Origin: Euryarchaeota archaeon RBG_13_57_23
GTDB lineage: Archaea > Thermoplasmatota > Thermoplasmata > UBA10834
Assembly: GCA_001800675.1 (NCBI GenBank)
Contig: MGVW01000035.1
Span: 1-64,000, forward strand
DNA: 64,000 nt
Direction: 5' to 3'
The first letter of the stretch is position 1; each line of letters opens with the position of its first letter. The translations under genes and the position numbers were made by a program. Positions 59,762 through 64,000 of this stretch are shown piece by piece. The notes beneath the pieces were generated by a model. The model had not been told where the DNA came from. It ran no database searches and was given only the letters and a program-made list of their open reading frames with translations.

Positions 59762-59792
59762 GGGGCGACAGCAAACGGCTGTTGCGAGCCCC
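59762..59792 (-). terminator. Hairpin downstream of RNase Z gene
   Basis: GGGGC + GACAGC (59762-59772), loop AAACG, GCTGTT + GCGA + GCCCC (59778-59792): two stacked helices with a 4-nt bulge. On the minus strand it follows the RNase Z stop codon by 8 nt and precedes the oppD TATA. There is no strong U-run, so terminator function is uncertain. Confidence 0.45.
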
Positions 59793-59800
59793 GGAGGCTG

Positions 59801-60709
59801 TTACTCGCGCAATCTGACCAAATGTTCTGCGAACTCCTGGGCGATATGTGACTCGGAGAAGATGGATCTGGCCTCCTTCTCGAGGATGCTTGTATCGTCG
59901 TACCTGGGGCTGATGTGGACCAAGAAGAGAATCCCAACTCCGGCATCCTTGGCCACCTGAGCAGCCTCGGCGGCTGTCGAGTGTCCGAAGTCAGACGCCA
60001 GCTTCGAGTGTGACGAGTCGAGCGTGCAGTCGTGTATCAGGACGTCGGCCCCTTTGGCCATCGCAGTAATCGCTTTGCTCGGTTTCGTGTCTCCGCTGTA
60101 CACGACCTTTCGTCCGGGTCTAGGAGGGCCAAGCACCTGGTCAGGGTCGATCTTCCGGCCTCCCAGTGAGACCGTCCTTCCCTCCTGGAGCTTCCTGAAC
60201 AGCGGCCCTTCCGGGATCCCCAAGCGCGCAGCCTTCTTCACATCGAACTTCCCCGGCCTTGGATCCTCCTCAAGCGAGAACGCCAACGAAGGAACGCTGT
60301 GAGACGCCTGAAGGCTCCTGACCTTGTACCCGGGGAAGTGCAGGTCCGTCCCGGCCCTGAGGTCTTTGGTCTTGACCTCAAACCCGCACTTGAAGTATCC
60401 GAGTTTCAGCATCGAATTCACGTTGGACTTCGTCTCCCGAGGCCCGAATATGAATAAAGGCTCCTCCCGACCGTTCAGGCTCATACTCTGGATGAGTCCT
60501 GGCAGGCCGAGGAAGTGGTCTGCGTGAAGGTGCGAGATGAATATCTTCGATATCTTCATGAACGAAATCGGGGAGTGCATCAGTTGTCTCTGGGTGCCTT
60601 CACCGCAGTCGAACATCAGGACTTCGCCAGGCATCTGAATCGCAATCGATGTGACGTTCCTGAGCTTGGACGGATAGGTCCCGCCGGTGCCGAGGAACAC
60701 GAGCTTCAT
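59801..60709 (-). CDS. rnz: Ribonuclease Z
   Basis: 302 aa metallo-beta-lactamase-fold nuclease that trims tRNA 3' trailers. The metal motif HLHADHFLGLPG and downstream metal His/Asp residues (FGHSTAAEAA, HISPRY) are present, as is an arm-like insert near 100-130. This fits the absence of encoded CCA in the local tRNA genes. The ATG overlaps the MFS stop by 4 bp (60706-60709). Confidence 0.93.
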   Translation of the reverse strand: MKLVFLGTGGTYPSKLRNVTSIAIQMPGEVLMFDCGEGTQRQLMHSPISFMKISKIFISHLHADHFLGLPGLIQSMSLNGREEPLFIFGPRETKSNVNSMLKLGYFKCGFEVKTKDLRAGTDLHFPGYKVRSLQASHSVPSLAFSLEEDPRPGKFDVKKAARLGIPEGPLFRKLQEGRTVSLGGRKIDPDQVLGPPRPGRKVVYSGDTKPSKAITAMAKGADVLIHDCTLDSSHSKLASDFGHSTAAEAAQVAKDAGVGILFLVHISPRYDDTSILEKEARSIFSESHIAQEFAEHLVRLRE

Positions 60710-61833
60710 GTCGTCCCCCTCGAGCGCACTCTCAGCCGATAAAACTCTCCCGACTGCTTGAGATCATACAGGAATATGAGAAACGCCACGAGCGACATGG
60801 CTGTAGCGATCCAGATGGTGCCTTTGAAGCCGAGTACTGTCGCCGCGATTCCCCCTAAGATGGGGCCTGTGATGCCCGAGATGCTCATGGTCGATGACAG
60901 TATCCCGGATACCGTTGCCTTCTCCGCATTCCTGTCCATCACATACCGGAGGCAGCCCACGTACATGCACGCCCACGCGAACGCCAGTATAACCTGCGAT
61001 GGGATGATCTGCCAGTAGCTTCCTGCAAGCGTGAACGTGAAGAACGTGACCGCGGAGCTCCCCAAACCGATCGCCACGAGCAGGGAGGGATCCGGCCTAT
61101 CGAGGAAGAGCATGAAGAACACCTGGCCGAAGGCGTTCACAGAGTAGATGATTCCTATCCATATGGGAGGCGCTCCAAGAGCTGCAAGGAACAGGGGGTA
61201 CGTGACCCAGATCATGTTCGCGCCCGTGTGCCTGATGAGCATCGCGAGATAGATGGGCGCGTTCTTCTTGATGAGTGCCGCCGGGAAGAAAGGCACGTCT
61301 AGCTTGATTTCCTTCCCGAATGGCAGGGTCAGCGCGATGGCGTAGGACGCGAAGATGACAAATGCACAGAACAAGTACCCTTCCTGGTACAACAGACGAT
61401 CTCCGAAGACCCCCAATACAAGGTTCCCTATCCCCCAGCCAGCCGATCCGAAGGCGCTGAACCTACCAATCTTACCTCTGGCGTCATGGACATACGCCAT
61501 GAGGGCCGCGGGGAACATGCCCGCGCAGAACCCAATCAGCACTCTCACTGCCACGAACAGCTCCAAGCCGCCATATCTCAGTGAGACCGCCTGGAGGACC
61601 GTCGCAAGACCTGACAGGAACAGCCCCGTCAACAGGACGAAGCGCCTGCCATAGACGTCCGAAGCCCGGCCAAAGAGGTAACTGGAGGCGAAGCCCGCAG
61701 CGGCGAATCCTCCTGCCACCAGCCCGATCAGGTCCTTGCTGGCCCCGAACTCGTCCTGTAATATGATTGGCACGAGCACTACCGGGCCGAACAGGCCTAC
61801 GTTCGAGAGCAGCTGGATTGCCTGGGGCTTCAT
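60706..61833 (-). CDS. MFS transporter
   Basis: 375 aa with about eleven to twelve hydrophobic helices. The loop motif GRASDVYGRRF after TM2 marks the major facilitator family. The substrate is unknown. The gene is translationally coupled to RNase Z. Confidence 0.88.
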   Translation of the reverse strand: MKPQAIQLLSNVGLFGPVVLVPIILQDEFGASKDLIGLVAGGFAAAGFASSYLFGRASDVYGRRFVLLTGLFLSGLATVLQAVSLRYGGLELFVAVRVLIGFCAGMFPAALMAYVHDARGKIGRFSAFGSAGWGIGNLVLGVFGDRLLYQEGYLFCAFVIFASYAIALTLPFGKEIKLDVPFFPAALIKKNAPIYLAMLIRHTGANMIWVTYPLFLAALGAPPIWIGIIYSVNAFGQVFFMLFLDRPDPSLLVAIGLGSSAVTFFTFTLAGSYWQIIPSQVILAFAWACMYVGCLRYVMDRNAEKATVSGILSSTMSISGITGPILGGIAATVLGFKGTIWIATAMSLVAFLIFLYDLKQSGEFYRLRVRSRGTT

Positions 61834-61895
61834 TGGACGACGAATCTTACTGTGGTATATCCTAGTTTCGGCGGTGGCGGCTCAGGGTGTAGAGC

Positions 61896-62117
61896 TCATG
61901 GCAACCAGCCGAGGCGCTCTAGCGTGCGATCCTTCTTCGTAGCCTTCTTGAACTCCTTGTAGTGCTCCTTGCACAGGTGCGCGCTCTGTGTCGGGTCTGC
62001 GATGCTCAGGCCTGCTTTTTCGACCTTCTTTCCAGAAATCGATCTCTCCGCATCCTTGGAGCAGCCCTCGACGTCGCACTTGTGAACTTGCTCGACAGCG
62101 TGTTTCGGCTCAGGCAT
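61896..62117 (-). CDS. Small zinc-binding-like protein
   Basis: 73 aa, highly charged, with CDVEGC (residues 14-19) and CKEH (49-52) that could bind one zinc. No family recognised. TTTTAATA near 62147 as TATA is 27 bp from the ATG. Divergent from rpe. Confidence 0.65.
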   Translation of the reverse strand: MPEPKHAVEQVHKCDVEGCSKDAERSISGKKVEKAGLSIADPTQSAHLCKEHYKEFKKATKKDRTLERLGWLP

Positions 62118-62204
62118 GATATGCGGATTCCGATGATGGTATTAAAACAGTTCGCACATGGCACACCAAAACCCATAATATCGTGCGAGTAGTTCGCCGA
62201 TGAC

Positions 62205-62867
62205 ATGCCACTTGTGGCTCCTTCCATCTTGGCTGCGGATTTCGCGAACCTTGGCGAGGAAGTGCGGAAGGTCTCGGATGCGGGGGCGGACTTCATCCAT
62301 GTCGATGTCATGGATGGCATCTTCGTCCCCAACATCACCGTTGGCCCGTCAATGGTGAAGGCGATCAGAGGGTTTTCAAAGCTGCCGTTCATCGTTCATC
62401 TGATGATCACTCATCCTGAGAATCATGTGAAGGCGTTCGCCGAGAGTGGGTCGGACATCATCGAAGTGCACATAGAGGCCGAGCAGGATCTCAGGTCGAC
62501 CATCAGGTTGATACACGACCTTGGCAAGAAGGTGGGTCTTGCAGTCAACCCGCCCACGCCCATTGAGAGCGCCTTCCCATATCTGAAAGACATCGACATG
62601 CTCCTGGTCATGTCCGTCAACCCGGGTTTTGGAGGACAGACGTTCATCCCCGGTGTTCTCCCGAAGATCCCTAAGGCAAAGGAGGAGATGCGCAGGCAGG
62701 GATATGTGGTCCCGGTGGAGATCGACGGGGGGATAACCCCTGAGACAGGCGAGCCTTCTGCCAGAGCCGGTGCCGATATCCTCGCAGCTGGGACTTCAGT
62801 GTTCAAGGCCCCAGACGTCCGCGAGGCCATCAGAAGGCTGAGAGAGTGCGGCGCTTCGAAGCTTTAA
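62205..62867 (+). CDS. rpe: Ribulose-phosphate 3-epimerase
   Basis: 220 aa TIM barrel that interconverts ribulose 5-phosphate and xylulose 5-phosphate. The N-terminal APSILAADF, HVDVMDGIFVPN with metal-binding residues, HLMI and MSVNPGFGGQ, and the final VDGG-like phosphate loop (EIDGGI) are all present. CATAATATCG (62174-62183) as TATA is about 25 bp from the ATG, so nearly leaderless. Confidence 0.95.
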   Translation: MPLVAPSILAADFANLGEEVRKVSDAGADFIHVDVMDGIFVPNITVGPSMVKAIRGFSKLPFIVHLMITHPENHVKAFAESGSDIIEVHIEAEQDLRSTIRLIHDLGKKVGLAVNPPTPIESAFPYLKDIDMLLVMSVNPGFGGQTFIPGVLPKIPKAKEEMRRQGYVVPVEIDGGITPETGEPSARAGADILAAGTSVFKAPDVREAIRRLRECGASKL

Positions 62868-62900
62868 TAAGACCGAGCACTCTCAGGGGGACTGGTTGCG

Positions 62901-63089
62901 ATGGCAGATAAGATATCCGAGCATCCCATGCTTGCATACCTGGTATTCGTTGTGCCCATGGCCCTACTTGCCATAGCGATGCTCTTCAAGGCCAACGTCC
63001 TGGTGCTGATTGCCATCACCGCTTGGCTGGGAGTGGCTTTCGTCATCCTCTTCCTGCCGGTCGCTTCGGATAACGGCTCATCCCAGTAG
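62901..63089 (+). CDS. Small two-helix membrane protein
   Basis: 62 aa with two hydrophobic helices (about 10-30 and 32-53). Unknown family. It lies between rpe and fen in the same direction; a separate TATA (CTTTAATAAGA, 62863-62873) precedes it. Confidence 0.6.
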   Translation: MADKISEHPMLAYLVFVVPMALLAIAMLFKANVLVLIAITAWLGVAFVILFLPVASDNGSSQ

Positions 63090-63124
63090 CAAGATTGGTC
63101 CCTGAGAACGGGGGTCTGGGGAAA

Positions 63125-64000
63125 ATGGGGGTAGACATCTCCGATCTTGTGGAGGGCAAGAAGATCGCCCTCGAGGACCTGTCCGGCAGGTCCATCGCGA
63201 TAGATGCGTTCAACACGTTGTATCAGTTTCTTTCTATGATACGTCAGCCAGATGGCACTCCTCTGATGGATCGGGACGGACGCGTGACCTCTCACCTGTC
63301 CGGACTGTTCTACAGGAGCGCTGCACTCCTGGAACTCGGCATCAGGCCAGCATTCGTGTTTGACGGCAAGCCCCCAGAGCTCAAGAAGAAGACGCTGGAG
63401 GAACGAAGGGCCGTCAAGGAAACCGCGGAGCGGGAGTGGAAGAAGGCAATCGAAGAGGGTGACCTCAAGAAAGCGCTATCAAAGGCCAGCAGGACCTCGA
63501 GACTGGACTCAGCTATGATCGAGGAATCCCTGTCTCTCTTGGATGCGCTTGGAATCCCCTGGATCAGGGCTCCGAGCGAGGGAGAGGCTCAGATGGCGCA
63601 CATGGTCAGGAAGGGGGATGTGTGGGCAGGTGCCTCGCAGGATTTCGACGCCATCCTCTTCGGCACGCCGAACCTGGTCAGAAACCTGACGTTGTCGGGC
63701 AAGCGGAGGCTGCCTTCCGGCAAGACAGTTGAAGTCAATCCCGTGATGGTGACCCTTGCCGAGGTGCTCTCGGCCCTCGGAGTCTCCAGAGAGCAACTGG
63801 TCGACATGGCGGTCCTGATGGGGACGGACTTTAACGAAGGGATCAAAGGGATCGGGCCGAAGAAGGCGCTGGCCATCATCAAGAAGGCAGGAAACCTGGA
63901 GCGTGTGGTGTCGGAGGGCAAGTTCAGTGTGCCCAAGGAGTACGGCGACATCAGGAGGCTCTTCCTGGAACCCGAAGTGACCGACGACTACCGGCTCCTG
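63125..64000 (+). CDS. fen: Flap endonuclease 1, N-terminal part, cut by right edge
   Basis: The first 292 codons are in the window. FEN1 cleaves 5' flaps in replication and repair. The N-terminal MGVDISDLV, catalytic D27 (IDAFNT), FVFDGKPPELK, APSEGEAQ, ASQDFDAILFG with the two Asp, and MGTDFNEGIKGIGPKKA (helix-hairpin-helix) are intact. The PCNA-binding C-terminus would lie to the right. No stop occurs before the edge. Confidence 0.95.
   Translation, partial: MGVDISDLVEGKKIALEDLSGRSIAIDAFNTLYQFLSMIRQPDGTPLMDRDGRVTSHLSGLFYRSAALLELGIRPAFVFDGKPPELKKKTLEERRAVKETAEREWKKAIEEGDLKKALSKASRTSRLDSAMIEESLSLLDALGIPWIRAPSEGEAQMAHMVRKGDVWAGASQDFDAILFGTPNLVRNLTLSGKRRLPSGKTVEVNPVMVTLAEVLSALGVSREQLVDMAVLMGTDFNEGIKGIGPKKALAIIKKAGNLERVVSEGKFSVPKEYGDIRRLFLEPEVTDDYRLL

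Overview
The window is archaeal chromosome, most likely from a heterotrophic, non-methanogenic member of the Thermoplasmata / Thermoplasmatota. Evidence for Archaea: TATA boxes 25-40 bp before starts, tRNAs without an encoded CCA, deoxyhypusine synthase, FEN1, archaeal-type methionine adenosyltransferase, class II HMG-CoA reductase with mevalonate kinase, single-domain KaiC-like ATPases and a DUF835 protein. The lineage is inferred from gene families only. Gene density is high, with many 4-bp stop/start overlaps and several TTG/GTG starts. No CRISPR array, insertion sequence, phage or origin was seen.

Region by region: 1-92 holds the 5' part of the RNase P RNA gene, which runs off the left edge. 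159-8067 is a complete chemotaxis set (mcp-cheW-cheY-cheB-cheA-cheC-cheD on the minus strand, cheR divergent). 8399-13251 is a branched-chain amino-acid operon (ilvB-ilvN-ilvC, a FAH-family gene, a branched-chain aminotransferase). 13469-15970 carries a threonine-synthase-like enzyme and a non-pyrrolysine MttB-family methyltransferase. A tRNA-Leu, a LeuB-type dehydrogenase, deoxyhypusine synthase, a CBS protein, two coiled-coil proteins and a CDF metal exporter follow. 23178-26889 is mainly an isoprenoid block (polyprenol-kinase-like protein, HMG-CoA reductase, mevalonate kinase) next to a thymidylate-kinase-like gene. 26927-36117 contains a PPAT/NTPase fusion, twin Cys-rich proteins, transporters, PheT, a KaiC-like pair, a C45 acyltransferase and two tRNAs. 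36203-43991 has an Lrp regulator, a nitroreductase and two long coiled-coil proteins, one of 1762 residues with an N-terminal DUF835 domain.

44016-53436 looks metabolic: S-adenosylmethionine synthetase and lysine 2,3-aminomutase on one strand, and divergently a five- to six-gene operon (thiolase, HMG-CoA-synthase homologue, DUF35 protein, CoA-transferase A and B, class III aminotransferase), then DapF. The synthase homologue appears to have lost all three catalytic residues, so the operon is probably not for mevalonate; CoA-dependent breakdown of a beta-keto or beta-amino acid is my inference. 53566-61833 is about peptides and D-amino acids: N-acyl-D-amino-acid deacylase, M20 hydrolase, P1 peptidase, OppD/OppF ATPases, RNase Z and an MFS carrier. 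The window closes with ribulose-phosphate epimerase, small membrane proteins and the N-terminal 292 codons of FEN1.

The best candidates for undescribed biology are the operon around the degenerate synthase, the giant DUF835 coiled-coil protein with its zinc-ribbon neighbour, the twin eight-cysteine proteins, and structured leaders plus shared palindromes near the ilvB, threonine-synthase-like and mttB-like genes.
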